Source: Thiomicrorhabdus cannonii (GTDB taxonomy: Bacteria > Pseudomonadota > Gammaproteobacteria > Thiomicrospirales > Thiomicrospiraceae). Taken from it: DNA of 64,000 nt. Shown piece by piece: positions 17,488 through 25,435 of the stretch (position 1 is the stretch's first letter; every line of letters starts with the position of its first letter). The notes beneath the pieces were generated by a model, which did not search any database, had not been told where the DNA came from, and saw nothing but the letters and a program-made list of their open reading frames with translations. A program made the translations under genes and the position numbers. Location of the stretch: contig NZ_JACBGH010000001.1 in assembly GCF_013391695.1 (NCBI RefSeq), positions 434,001 to 498,000 of the forward strand, written 5' to 3'.

Positions 17488-18348
17488 ATGTCCAGCGATA
17501 TTCTCACCACTCTCATCCTGCCCGCCGCCCTGTTCCTGATCATGTTCGGCATGGGCTTGTCACTCCGTCCCGACGATTTCAAACGGGTCGCACTGGCCCC
17601 CAAAGCGGTCGGCATCGGCTTGATCGGGCAGATGCTGCTGTTGCCGCTGGTGGCTTTCGGGATTGCGGTGGCGCTGTCGTTACCCGCCGAAATCGCCGTG
17701 GGGCTGATGATTATCGCGCTGGCGCCCGGCGGCGCCACCTCCAATATGTTCACCTACCTGAGCAAAGGCGATGTGTCGCTGTCCATTACCCTCACCGCCG
17801 TGGTCAGCCTGATCACCCCTTTTACCATCCCGCTGCTGGCCGCTTGGAGCATGACCTATTTTATGGGCAGCGGCACCGAATTCAGTCTGCCACTGGTGAA
17901 AACCATCGTGCAACTGCTGGTGATTACGGTGATTCCGGTGGCGCTCGGCATGTTTGTGCTGTCACGCTGGCCGCAGGTGGCCGCCAAACTCGAAGCCTTT
18001 TTCAAATGGTTCTCGGTCGCTTTTCTGCTGCTGGTCATCATCCTGATTGTGCTTAAAAACGCCGCCAACATGGCGAGCTTTTTTGCACAGGCCGGGTTGG
18101 CAACGCTGCTGCTCAATGTCAGCGTGCTGATTCTGGGCTATCAGTTGGCCAAACGCGCCCGCCTGTCCCAGCCGCAGGCGGTTTCCGTCGGTTTTGAAGT
18201 GGGCATCCAGAACGGCACCTTGGCATTGGTGGTGGCCGGAACCTTGATCGGCAACGCCGCCATGATGATTCCCGCCGTGACTTACTCGTTGTTGATGTTT
18301 GCCAGCGGTGCGGCCTTTGCCTGGTGGGTCCAGCGCCGCACAGTCTGA
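17488..18348 (+). CDS. Bile acid:sodium symporter (BASS) family transporter
   Basis: A 286-residue membrane protein of the BASS family (PF01758), with nine or ten helices. Family signs are FGMGLSLRPDDFKRV, ALAPGGATSNMFTYLSKGDVSLS and, in the second half, FEVGIQNGTLALVV, which correspond to the sodium-site segments. Bacterial members carry organic anions such as pantoate, sulfonates or keto acids with sodium; the substrate here cannot be predicted. Ribosome site CGGAG precedes the ATG. One ACAGGCCGGGT word occurs in frame as QAG at 18087. Confidence 0.9.
   Translation: MSSDILTTLILPAALFLIMFGMGLSLRPDDFKRVALAPKAVGIGLIGQMLLLPLVAFGIAVALSLPAEIAVGLMIIALAPGGATSNMFTYLSKGDVSLSITLTAVVSLITPFTIPLLAAWSMTYFMGSGTEFSLPLVKTIVQLLVITVIPVALGMFVLSRWPQVAAKLEAFFKWFSVAFLLLVIILIVLKNAANMASFFAQAGLATLLLNVSVLILGYQLAKRARLSQPQAVSVGFEVGIQNGTLALVVAGTLIGNAAMMIPAVTYSLLMFASGAAFAWWVQRRTV
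18087..18097 (+). repeat. Core word inside the BASS gene
   Basis: ACAGGCCGGGT, core only; the flanks do not follow the longer consensus. Reads QAG. Confidence 0.35.
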
Positions 18349-18361
18349 CCCCCGGAAAGCA

Positions 18362-18386
18362 AAAAGGCCTGAAAACCAGGCCTTTT
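18362..18386. terminator. Bidirectional terminator between the BASS gene and the HicA-like gene
   Basis: AAAAGGCCTG and CAGGCCTTTT form a perfect 10-bp stem around a five-base loop, 13 bp after the BASS stop and 26 bp from the stop of the converging gene. Confidence 0.8.
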
Positions 18387-18412
18387 ACGCGAAAGAAGCG
18401 ATAACGCAAATC

Positions 18413-18679
18413 TCAGTGTGCGTGCGGTTTGACGCCCACGCTTTCCAGAAAATGACGCAACTGGCTGATCTCCGTCTTATCGGAAATTTCATGACCGTGG
18501 TGCGGCAGACTCATGACAAACTCTGCGCCGTTCAACACAATCTTGGCACGGTTGGAAGCGGTAATCTCGATTTCCGCACCGTAGTGTTCCAAAGCATGTT
18601 GAATTTTCGTCCAATCCAGGTTGGTCGAAATCGGGTGAGCATAAATTTTCTCAATCATCGCTTCGTGTTTGTGACTCAT
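18413..18679 (-). CDS. HicA-like mRNA-interferase-fold protein without an adjacent HicB
   Basis: An 88-residue protein. The start is ATG 18679, behind AAGGAAAAGCT; a longer frame reaching 18754 lacks a ribosome site. DWTKIQHALEHYGAEIEI, KIVLNGAEFVMSLPHHGHE and SQLRHFLESVGV follow the alpha-beta-beta-beta-alpha pattern of HicA (double-stranded RNA-binding-like) toxins. The usual GSH catalytic His is not at its expected place (SNRAK), and no hicB lies beside it, so it is better seen as a solitary HicA-like protein than as an active toxin. Confidence 0.7.
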   Translation of the reverse strand: MSHKHEAMIEKIYAHPISTNLDWTKIQHALEHYGAEIEITASNRAKIVLNGAEFVMSLPHHGHEISDKTEISQLRHFLESVGVKPHAH

Positions 18680-18810
18680 AGCTTTTCCTTTTGGTTTCTT
18701 GTTGTTTATTGGGTTTGATTTCATTTTAAAAACAAACCCGCCAACCTGCTCCAAAAGCGTTTTAAAAGTTATTCCAGATTAAGCAGATTATCGTCTTTAT
18801 CATGACTGAT

Positions 18811-19527
18811 CTAACTTTGAGAGTGCTGCAGACTCTCCTGCAACGTCGCCAACTCCCCATCGCTCAGATGACGCCAAGCCCCAACCGGCAAATCGCCGAG
18901 CTGCAGATGCACTATCGCCAACCGCTGCAAACGCATCACCCGGTAACCCAACGCCTTGCACATGCGCCGAATCTGCCGGTTTAGCCCTTGGGTAAGCACC
19001 AGTTCAAACACGTTTTCTTCGGTCTTGAAAATCTCGGCAGGCCGGGTCACCGTATTCAAAATCGGCACGCCTTGCGCCATCTGCTGTAGAAATTCCGGCG
19101 TGATGGCTTTATCGACCGTCACCCGATAACGCTTGGCATGGCCGTTTTCCACCCGCAAAATGCGGTTGACGATCTCGCCCTGATTGGTCAGCAGCATCAA
19201 GCCTTCGGAATCCTTATCCAAACGCCCCACGGCAAACACCCGCTCGGGAAACGCCAGCGCCTCCGCCAGATTGTTTTTCACCGTCACATCATGTGTGCAG
19301 ACCACGCCCACCGGTTTGTGATAAAGCAGATAGAGCGGTTCAACCGCTGTCCGAATGCGCTGACCGTCCAGCAAAATCGCATCGGACTCGGACACGAGCA
19401 TGCCCATCTTGGCGGTTTGGCCGTTGACCTGCACCCGACCGGCGGCAATCCAGCGGTCCGCCTGCCGGCGCGAGCAGGCCCCGGCGCGGCTGAAAAACTG
19501 GTTGATGCGGATGTTTTTTGGCGTCAC
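18811..19527 (-). CDS. rluF: 23S rRNA pseudouridine synthase, RluF type
   Basis: A 238-residue RsuA-family pseudouridine synthase. An S4 RNA-binding domain (RINQFFSRAGACSRRQADRWIAAGRV) is followed by the catalytic domain, with GRLDKDSEGLMLLTN, where Asp is the nucleophile, and TQGLNRQIRRMCKALGY. The sequence between them (ITPEFLQQMAQGVPIL) matches RluF, which modifies U2604 of 23S rRNA, better than RluB, RluE or RsuA. The GTG start at 19527 overlaps the arsB end (ATGTGA, 4 bp); another GTG at 19536 is possible. Coupled translation with arsB is likely. Confidence 0.88.
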   Translation of the reverse strand: MTPKNIRINQFFSRAGACSRRQADRWIAAGRVQVNGQTAKMGMLVSESDAILLDGQRIRTAVEPLYLLYHKPVGVVCTHDVTVKNNLAEALAFPERVFAVGRLDKDSEGLMLLTNQGEIVNRILRVENGHAKRYRVTVDKAITPEFLQQMAQGVPILNTVTRPAEIFKTEENVFELVLTQGLNRQIRRMCKALGYRVMRLQRLAIVHLQLGDLPVGAWRHLSDGELATLQESLQHSQS

Positions 19528-20804
19528 ATTGACCACGCCAGCGCCAACAAGGTTGCCAGCAATACCGGCGGTGTCAGCAACAGACCGTATGCCATATAAC
19601 GCTGCCAGCTGATCGCCACCCCTTTTTGCATCAGCACGTGCAACCAAAGCAGGGTCGCCAACGAGCCCCAAGGCGTCATCTTCGGCCCGAGATTGCTGCC
19701 GATGACATTGGCATACGCCAACGCCGTCTGCCCGGCCTGCCCGGTTTGCGCAATGGCAATATCCATCAGCATGACCGTCGGCAGATTATTCATCAAGGCG
19801 CTCAACACCGCGGAGAGAAACCCGGTGGCGACAATCTGCGCCGTCACGCCCCAAGCCGCAAAATCGCCGACGCTTTCTGCCAGCCAATCGGTCAGGCCGG
19901 CGTTTTTCAGCCCCCATACCACCACATATAGCCCGACACTGAACCACACGATCTGCCAAGGTGCGATCTTCAACGTCATCCACACCTTGCAGGTGCCAAA
20001 ATACTGCCCCATCCACAGCAACACTAGCGCCCCGCCCAAGGCGAACAGACTGATCGGCAAGCCGAACTCGTCGCCCACGCCCATGCCGATAAAAATCAGT
20101 GCCAAGACCAACAGACTCCAACGGAACATGGCGGTGTTTTTAATCGCTTTATGCGCCGGTTTAAGCTGGGAAAGGTCGATTCGTTTGGGCAGATCACGAT
20201 AAAACAGCGTCCACAACAACAGCACACTCACTGCCACGGCCACCAGATTGGGAAGCCACATGACGCTGGCGTACTCCCAAAAACCGATGTCAAAGTAATT
20301 GACGGTGACAATATTCGTCAGATTGGAGAATACAAACGGCAGACTCGCCGCATCACTGATAAAACCCGCCGCCAGCGCAAACGCCAGCAAGGCTTTAAGA
20401 TTAAGCTGCAACAGACGCATTTTGGCCAGAATAATCGGTGTCAGAATCAAGGCCGCGCCGTCATTGGCAAAAAACGCCGCCACCAACGCACCCAACAGCA
20501 ACGTATAGATAAACATCAGATGGCCGTTGCCGTTTGACCAGTGCGCCATTTTGATCGCCGCCCACTCGAAAAATCCGAGCTCGTCCAGCACCATCGAAAT
20601 GACGATAATGCCGATAAACGCCAGGGTCGCATCCCACACAATCTGCGTCACCTGCCACACATCGGCCAGGCTCACCAGCCCCAACAGCATCGCCAGGCCC
20701 GCCCCCAACACCGCCGAGGTACCGATCTGCAAGCCGCGCGGCTGCCAGATCACCAGCGCCAAGGTCGCCAAAAACACCGCGCCCGGCAACCAAAGCCCAC
20801 TCAT
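19524..20804 (-). CDS. arsB: Arsenite efflux permease ArsB
   Basis: A 426-residue inner-membrane pump that exports arsenite (and antimonite) using the proton gradient or with an ArsA ATPase. Long stretches match ArsB: LVIWQPRGLQIG, FFANDGAALILTPII, AAGFISDAASLPFVFSNL, EYASVM, APWQIVWFSVG, MNNLPTVML and ANVIGSNLGPKMTPWGSLATLLWLHVL. No arsR, arsC or arsA is nearby, so it is a stand-alone chromosomal copy. It is coupled to emrE upstream (ATGA overlap) and to rluF downstream, forming an unusual efflux-plus-rRNA modification operon. Confidence 0.92.
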   Translation of the reverse strand: MSGLWLPGAVFLATLALVIWQPRGLQIGTSAVLGAGLAMLLGLVSLADVWQVTQIVWDATLAFIGIIVISMVLDELGFFEWAAIKMAHWSNGNGHLMFIYTLLLGALVAAFFANDGAALILTPIILAKMRLLQLNLKALLAFALAAGFISDAASLPFVFSNLTNIVTVNYFDIGFWEYASVMWLPNLVAVAVSVLLLWTLFYRDLPKRIDLSQLKPAHKAIKNTAMFRWSLLVLALIFIGMGVGDEFGLPISLFALGGALVLLWMGQYFGTCKVWMTLKIAPWQIVWFSVGLYVVVWGLKNAGLTDWLAESVGDFAAWGVTAQIVATGFLSAVLSALMNNLPTVMLMDIAIAQTGQAGQTALAYANVIGSNLGPKMTPWGSLATLLWLHVLMQKGVAISWQRYMAYGLLLTPPVLLATLLALAWSM

Positions 20805-21133
20805 TGTCCGGAAACCTTAGAAAACACCTGCAACACGACCACGCCGCTTATAATCAGTGCAATGCCCAGCAGTGCTGGCCAGTCAAGTTTCTGCGCAAAT
20901 ACCAACCAGCCGATCAGCGTAATCAAGGCAATGCCCGCGCCCGACCAAATCGCATAGGCGACCCCCACCGGAATCTGCTTCAAGGTCAGTGCCAGCAGAT
21001 AAAACGCCAAGCCGTAACACAGCGCCACGACTAAAACCGGCCAGGGTTTACTGAAACCGTCGCTCAACTTAAGCGCCGTGGTGCCAATCACCTCCACCAC
21101 TATTGCCAGCCCCAATAAAAACCAGACATTCAT
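20801..21133 (-). CDS. emrE: Small multidrug resistance exporter, EmrE type
   Basis: A 110-residue four-helix SMR transporter that swaps cationic drugs or quaternary compounds for protons as an antiparallel dimer. The essential Glu is in VEVIGTTALKLSDGF (Glu14), and AIWSGAGI carries the conserved Trp near residue 63. Together these favour EmrE/Qac over the guanidinium exporter (Gdx/SugE) group. It overlaps arsB by ATGA and follows murU by 13 bp, so all belong to one leftward transcript. Confidence 0.9.
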   Translation of the reverse strand: MNVWFLLGLAIVVEVIGTTALKLSDGFSKPWPVLVVALCYGLAFYLLALTLKQIPVGVAYAIWSGAGIALITLIGWLVFAQKLDWPALLGIALIISGVVVLQVFSKVSGQ

Positions 21134-21146
21134 CTGCGGCCTCCCG

Positions 21147-21893
21147 TTAGTCTATGCTTTCGGCACAGAGCTGGGCTTGCATGGTCGTCAACCGCTCCAA
21201 GGTACCAATATCCGACCATAGACCTTCATACAGTTGCCCGCTGACTTTTCCGGTCTGCATGGCGTCGCGCAGAATCGGGGCGAGTTTGATAAAACCGGCT
21301 TGCATATTTTTGAACAGGCCGGGGTGCAGCACGCTTAAGCCCGCAAAGGTGTATTGACCCTCTGCCAAGACCCGGCCTGTTGAGTTTGTTTGAGCCGGAT
21401 TTTGCGGTAAATCATGCGCGCCATCTTGCACCAGGCCGAAATCGCCTTTGGCATTGAATTCGGGACTGGGAACGAGTACCAGATGTGCCAAACGCCCATT
21501 CTGCAGCGACCCGGCCTGTTGAATCAGTTCGGCAAAATCGAATTCGCAGTAGACATCACCGTTGATTACCAGAAACGGCGCGTCGCCAAGCAGCGGCAAG
21601 GCGTTGATAATGCCGCCGGCGGTTTCCAGCCCGCCTGCCGGCTCCGGCGAATAATGGATGGTGATGCCCCAGCGCTCCCCATTGCCAAGCGTCTGCTCGA
21701 TCTGCTCGCCGAGCCAGGCGTGATTGATAACAATCTCCTGCACCCCAGCCGCCACAAGTTTCTCGATATGATATTCAATCAGCGGTTTGCCGCACAAAGG
21801 CACCAGCGGTTTGGGAAGGGAGTCGGTCAACGGGCGCAGACGGTTGCCGCGCCCGGCGGCCAAAATCATAGCCTTGACGGTACGTTTTTGCAT
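21147..21893 (-). CDS. murU: N-acetylmuramate-alpha-1-phosphate uridylyltransferase
   Basis: Makes UDP-MurNAc from MurNAc-1-phosphate in the peptidoglycan recycling shunt that bypasses MurA and gives fosfomycin tolerance. The 248-residue nucleotidyltransferase has MILAAGRGNRLRPLTDSLPKPLVP, INHAWLGEQIE, ETAGGIINALPLLGDAPFLVINGDV and KGDFGLV. amgK, its pathway partner, starts just upstream. Between KGDFGLV and FAGLSVLHP it has a segment of about 15 extra residues compared with the Pseudomonas enzyme as I remember it, and that segment carries an exact copy of the dispersed repeat (21370-21387), read QTNSTGRV. Confidence 0.92.
   Translation of the reverse strand: MQKRTVKAMILAAGRGNRLRPLTDSLPKPLVPLCGKPLIEYHIEKLVAAGVQEIVINHAWLGEQIEQTLGNGERWGITIHYSPEPAGGLETAGGIINALPLLGDAPFLVINGDVYCEFDFAELIQQAGSLQNGRLAHLVLVPSPEFNAKGDFGLVQDGAHDLPQNPAQTNSTGRVLAEGQYTFAGLSVLHPGLFKNMQAGFIKLAPILRDAMQTGKVSGQLYEGLWSDIGTLERLTTMQAQLCAESID
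21370..21387 (-). repeat. GGCCGGGT repeat copy inside murU (extra segment)
   Basis: ACCCGGCCTGTTGAGTTT, full word, reading NSTGR in a segment that seems to be additional to the family. Confidence 0.75.
21509..21525 (-). repeat. Second repeat copy inside murU
   Basis: ACCCGGCCTGTTGAATC, core plus TGA, read IQQAGS. A third, one-base-off core (GAACAGGCCGGGG) is at 21319. Confidence 0.5.
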
Positions 21894-21895
21894 CC

Positions 21896-22951
21896 TCAGC
21901 CGACCTTCTTCTGCAAAAGCGGATGCGGCAGCATGGCGCTTTCAATCAGGTTCACCAGCCATTTCATCTCGGGATAAGCGCGACCCACCTCAACGATATA
22001 CTGCAAGGTCTGCGGAATATCGTTCAGATAGCCGTCCTTGCCGTCGCGGTGATCGAGGCGCGCGAAAATCCCCGCGGCTTTGAGGTGACGCTGAATGCCC
22101 ATATAGTCCATCGCTTTCAGAAAACCGTTCCATTCGTCCTGACACAGCAGACCGCGGGCACACAGCTGCAAAAAGTAAAAACGCTGCCACTCGCGCACCT
22201 GCTCCGCCGGCCAGGCGATATAACAGTCGCGCAGCAAGGAGACCGCGTCATAGGTCAGCGGGCCGTAAACGGCATCCTGAAAATCCAAAATGCCGGGGTT
22301 GGCTTTGGCGGTGATCATCAGGTTGCGGCTGTGATAGTCGCGGTGCACATAGGTTTTGGGCTGCGCCAAGGCGGATGCCGCCAACACTTCCTTGACCTTC
22401 TGCCAATCGTCCTGCTGCAAAGTGGAAAGCGGCTGCTCCAGATGGGTACCCAGCAACCAGTCACTGAAGAGGTTCATTTCGTTATTCAACAGGGTCGCGT
22501 CGTAAGGCGGCAGCTGCTGCGCGGCTTGCTTGCCTTTGGCCTGCAACTGCACCAGTGCATGCAGGGCATCGCGATACAAACGGTCCACTTCACTTTCTTC
22601 GGCGGAATTCAGCACCGACAGATAGGTGGTATTGCCCAGATCGGTCAGCAACAGAAAGCCCTTGCTTAAATCCTTGGCCAATACCTTCGGCACATTCAAG
22701 CCCATCTCGGCGAGTTGCGCCGACACGGCTATGAACGGCTCGCAGTTTTCGTGCGTAGGCGGCGCGTCCATAATAATAAAGGTCTGGCCGGCGCTAACCT
22801 CGGCGTGGCGCTCGGCGTCTTTAATGACCAGCCGGAAGTATCGGCGGAAGCTCGCATCGCTCGAGGCCGGCTGCGGTTCGTCATACAGACTGTCCGCCAG
22901 CATCGGCAGTTTTTGCAGCCAGTCCAACATCAGTTGAAATCTTTCATTCAT
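21896..22951 (-). CDS. amgK: Anomeric MurNAc/GlcNAc kinase
   Basis: A 351-residue aminoglycoside-phosphotransferase-fold kinase that phosphorylates MurNAc (and GlcNAc) at C1, feeding MurU. The catalytic loop YVHRDYHSRNLM and the metal-binding ILDFQDAVYGPLTYD are both intact, and ASDASFRRYFRL lies near the N-terminus. murU starts 2 bp after its stop. The pair amgK-murU divergent from lptD is the arrangement seen in pseudomonads and relatives. Confidence 0.94.
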   Translation of the reverse strand: MNERFQLMLDWLQKLPMLADSLYDEPQPASSDASFRRYFRLVIKDAERHAEVSAGQTFIIMDAPPTHENCEPFIAVSAQLAEMGLNVPKVLAKDLSKGFLLLTDLGNTTYLSVLNSAEESEVDRLYRDALHALVQLQAKGKQAAQQLPPYDATLLNNEMNLFSDWLLGTHLEQPLSTLQQDDWQKVKEVLAASALAQPKTYVHRDYHSRNLMITAKANPGILDFQDAVYGPLTYDAVSLLRDCYIAWPAEQVREWQRFYFLQLCARGLLCQDEWNGFLKAMDYMGIQRHLKAAGIFARLDHRDGKDGYLNDIPQTLQYIVEVGRAYPEMKWLVNLIESAMLPHPLLQKKVG

Positions 22952-22993
22952 CGTAAAAATACTCGGTTAAAATAGGCAATTCACGAATAATTA

Positions 22994-25414
22994 ATGATTC
23001 CACGCTTGATGTCAAACCTCAAACCCGGCTTTTATCGACTTTTTGTGGCGCGCGCGCAAAACCGCGTAAAAACTCAACAGGCCGCCCTTTTTGGGAGTGT
23101 CTTTGCGCCGCGCTTAAAATTACCGAAACTGATCGGTGCCCTGGCCTTAGCCTGCTATGGCGTTGCCGCCCAAGCCGATAACTGCCAACCGCAGTGGATC
23201 GCCGAGCCGCTCGATGTGCCGGCACTTAAAGGCGACGACCAGGCGACCCATCTGGAAGCCGACGAGCTGACCCAGCCCAACAGCAATGTGCTGCAAATGC
23301 GCGGCAATGCGCGCATCGCCCAGCCGGGCACGGTGCTGCTGGCCGACGAGGTGCAGTACCAGAAAGCCGAGCAACAGGCACACGCCTTTGGTCAGGTGCA
23401 GTTGCACCGTCCCGATGTGATGATGACCGCGACCGAAGCGCACCTTGACAATCAGGCGCAAACCGCCGAACTGCAGGAAACGCGCTACCAGATCAAGCAG
23501 AACCGCGCCCACGGCCAAGCCAAAAGCATTCAACTCGATAAACAAAGCGAAATCGCCGATCTGGACAACGCGACCCTCACTACCTGTCCGCTGGAAAACC
23601 TCAAAAACGGCATACAACCGGACGAAAAACGCAAAGTCGGCGAGCATGTTGCCTGGGAGTTGGAGTTCGACGAACTGCAGATCAACAATCACACACGCCG
23701 CGTGGTCGGCCACAACACCACGCTGTTTTTCAAAGGCGTGCCGGTGTTCTATACGCCCTACTTCGACTTTCCGCTCGACGACCGCGCCAGCGGCCTGCTG
23801 ATTCCCGAATTCGGCGGTTACAAAGCCATCACCGAAGATCGCTCAAGCTTCTATGTCAGACTGCCCTACTATTTCAATCTGGCGCCCAACTACGACGATA
23901 CGTTGAGCGTCCTCTATATGGAAAACCGCGGGCCGATTGTCGAAAACGAATTCCGTTACCTGCTCGATACGCACGGCATCCGCCACAGTGCGGAATTCAC
24001 CGTGACGCTGCTTAACGACGCCAAAACCGCCGATGAAGGTCTGGCCTATGTCGACAACAGCGGCAATATTTATTACGGCGACAAGATCGAACAGCGCTGG
24101 CGCGGCAAACTCTTGGCCAGCCAGCAGTGGAATCCCAACTTGCGCAGCGAAATCGTCTGGCACGAAACCTCCGACGAAAACTTCTTTGCCGACATTCCGG
24201 TGGAGAGCGCCTTCAAAAGTGTGACCTCCACGCCACGTTGGGCGCGCATCGACTACAACGACCAGAACTGGCAGGCCTATGCCCAGGTATACAGCTACCT
24301 GCGTCTGCGCGATGCGGCCAACAACTACGAGAAACGCCCGGAAGTCGGCCTGCGTTACCGCGAACGTTTCGGCAATCTCAATCTGAACGTCGTCACCGAA
24401 GCCACCGAATTCGACATTCCGCTGAGCGACCCGCAAAAACCCGAGGCGCTGCGCACGCGCCTGGCGCCCGAACTCAGCTACAGTCTGCGTCGCCCGTGGG
24501 GTCATCTAAAAGCCACCGCCATCGCCAATGGTTTGAACTACGCCATGCACGACAACGGCTATAACACCACCGGCGAAAATCAGATTCAGCACACCGTCAT
24601 GCAATATGCGCTGCAGGGCGGCCTGGTGTTTGAACGCGACTGGCAGTTCGGCGAGAGCCGCTATGTGCAGACCCTGGAACCGACGCTGCAGTATCTGCAT
24701 GTGCCCTATGCAAACCAGTCCAAAGCGCCGTTGTTTGACACCACCACCAAGAGTCTGGACTTTTCCAACCTGTTTGCGCTCAACCGCTTTTCCGGTTACG
24801 ACCGCATCGGCGACACCACGCAGGTTTCTGCGGCGCTGACCAGCAAACTGCTGACCGCCGACGGCGCGCCGTTTCTGGAAGCCGGTATCGGCCAGATTTA
24901 TTATCTGGCGGACCGCAAAGTGGCGCTCGGCAATGATGTACTCGACACCACGGCCGAATCGGATTACTTTGCCAAACTGGCCATGACCGGCGGCGACCTC
25001 GCTTTCAGCTCCACCAGCCAGTTCGACAAAACCGATCTCGCGCTCGTCAACACCAACAGCCGGGTGCACTGGCAGCTGTCGGATAAAAATAAGGTGTTAC
25101 TCAACTACATCTTAAGCAATAATAACACCGCCAACGAACAGGCCACGCTGGGCCTGGGCGGCACGGTGCGTCTTAACCGCAACTGGGAACTCGGCACCTA
25201 CTGGAACTACGACTTCACCCATGAGGTGCGTAATGAAGTGCAATACGCCGCACGTTACGACGACTGCTGCTGGGCGGCCGAATTCTCGCTGGAAGAAACA
25301 CAACTCGAAAATGGGCTGTATAATTACAGCGTCCAGTTTATGATTGAGTTCAAAGGCTTGAGCGCCAGCGGCCGCACCTTTAAAAACTACTTGGACAACA
25401 AACTCAACTTTTAA
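22994..25414 (+). CDS. lptD: LPS-assembly protein LptD
   Basis: An 806-residue outer-membrane barrel that inserts lipopolysaccharide into the outer leaflet with LptE. The signal peptide core (LIGALALACYGVAAQA) begins only at about residue 45, after a long basic N-region; an in-frame ATG at 23009 shortens it slightly. The N-terminal jellyroll runs from about 75 to 220 and the barrel covers the rest. Cys at DNCQPQW, near 197 (TTCPLE) and the CC pair in DDCCWAAEF fit the disulfide pattern needed for function. Codons KTQQA in the N-region match the dispersed repeat (23068-23084). It is divergent from amgK with only 42 bp between them. Confidence 0.95.
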   Translation: MIPRLMSNLKPGFYRLFVARAQNRVKTQQAALFGSVFAPRLKLPKLIGALALACYGVAAQADNCQPQWIAEPLDVPALKGDDQATHLEADELTQPNSNVLQMRGNARIAQPGTVLLADEVQYQKAEQQAHAFGQVQLHRPDVMMTATEAHLDNQAQTAELQETRYQIKQNRAHGQAKSIQLDKQSEIADLDNATLTTCPLENLKNGIQPDEKRKVGEHVAWELEFDELQINNHTRRVVGHNTTLFFKGVPVFYTPYFDFPLDDRASGLLIPEFGGYKAITEDRSSFYVRLPYYFNLAPNYDDTLSVLYMENRGPIVENEFRYLLDTHGIRHSAEFTVTLLNDAKTADEGLAYVDNSGNIYYGDKIEQRWRGKLLASQQWNPNLRSEIVWHETSDENFFADIPVESAFKSVTSTPRWARIDYNDQNWQAYAQVYSYLRLRDAANNYEKRPEVGLRYRERFGNLNLNVVTEATEFDIPLSDPQKPEALRTRLAPELSYSLRRPWGHLKATAIANGLNYAMHDNGYNTTGENQIQHTVMQYALQGGLVFERDWQFGESRYVQTLEPTLQYLHVPYANQSKAPLFDTTTKSLDFSNLFALNRFSGYDRIGDTTQVSAALTSKLLTADGAPFLEAGIGQIYYLADRKVALGNDVLDTTAESDYFAKLAMTGGDLAFSSTSQFDKTDLALVNTNSRVHWQLSDKNKVLLNYILSNNNTANEQATLGLGGTVRLNRNWELGTYWNYDFTHEVRNEVQYAARYDDCCWAAEFSLEETQLENGLYNYSVQFMIEFKGLSASGRTFKNYLDNKLNF
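23068..23084 (+). repeat. Partial repeat copy in the lptD N-region
   Basis: AAAAACTCAACAGGCCG matches the AAAACTSAACAGGCC half and then diverges. It lies in the poorly conserved stretch before the signal peptide core. Confidence 0.5.
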
Positions 25415-25435
25415 TGACTTAAAACAGGCCAACGC

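Noticed and set aside
18413-18679. A complete HicAB toxin-antitoxin pair
   Set aside because: No HicB-like frame flanks the gene and the catalytic His is not in place.
19036-19050. GGCAGGCCGGGTCACC in rluF
   Set aside because: Lacks the ACA start and the AAAACTSA flank; counted as background.
19528-19671. Extended N-terminus of rluF inside arsB
   Set aside because: The extension is an out-of-frame reading of arsB; the S4 domain starts right after the GTG at 19527.
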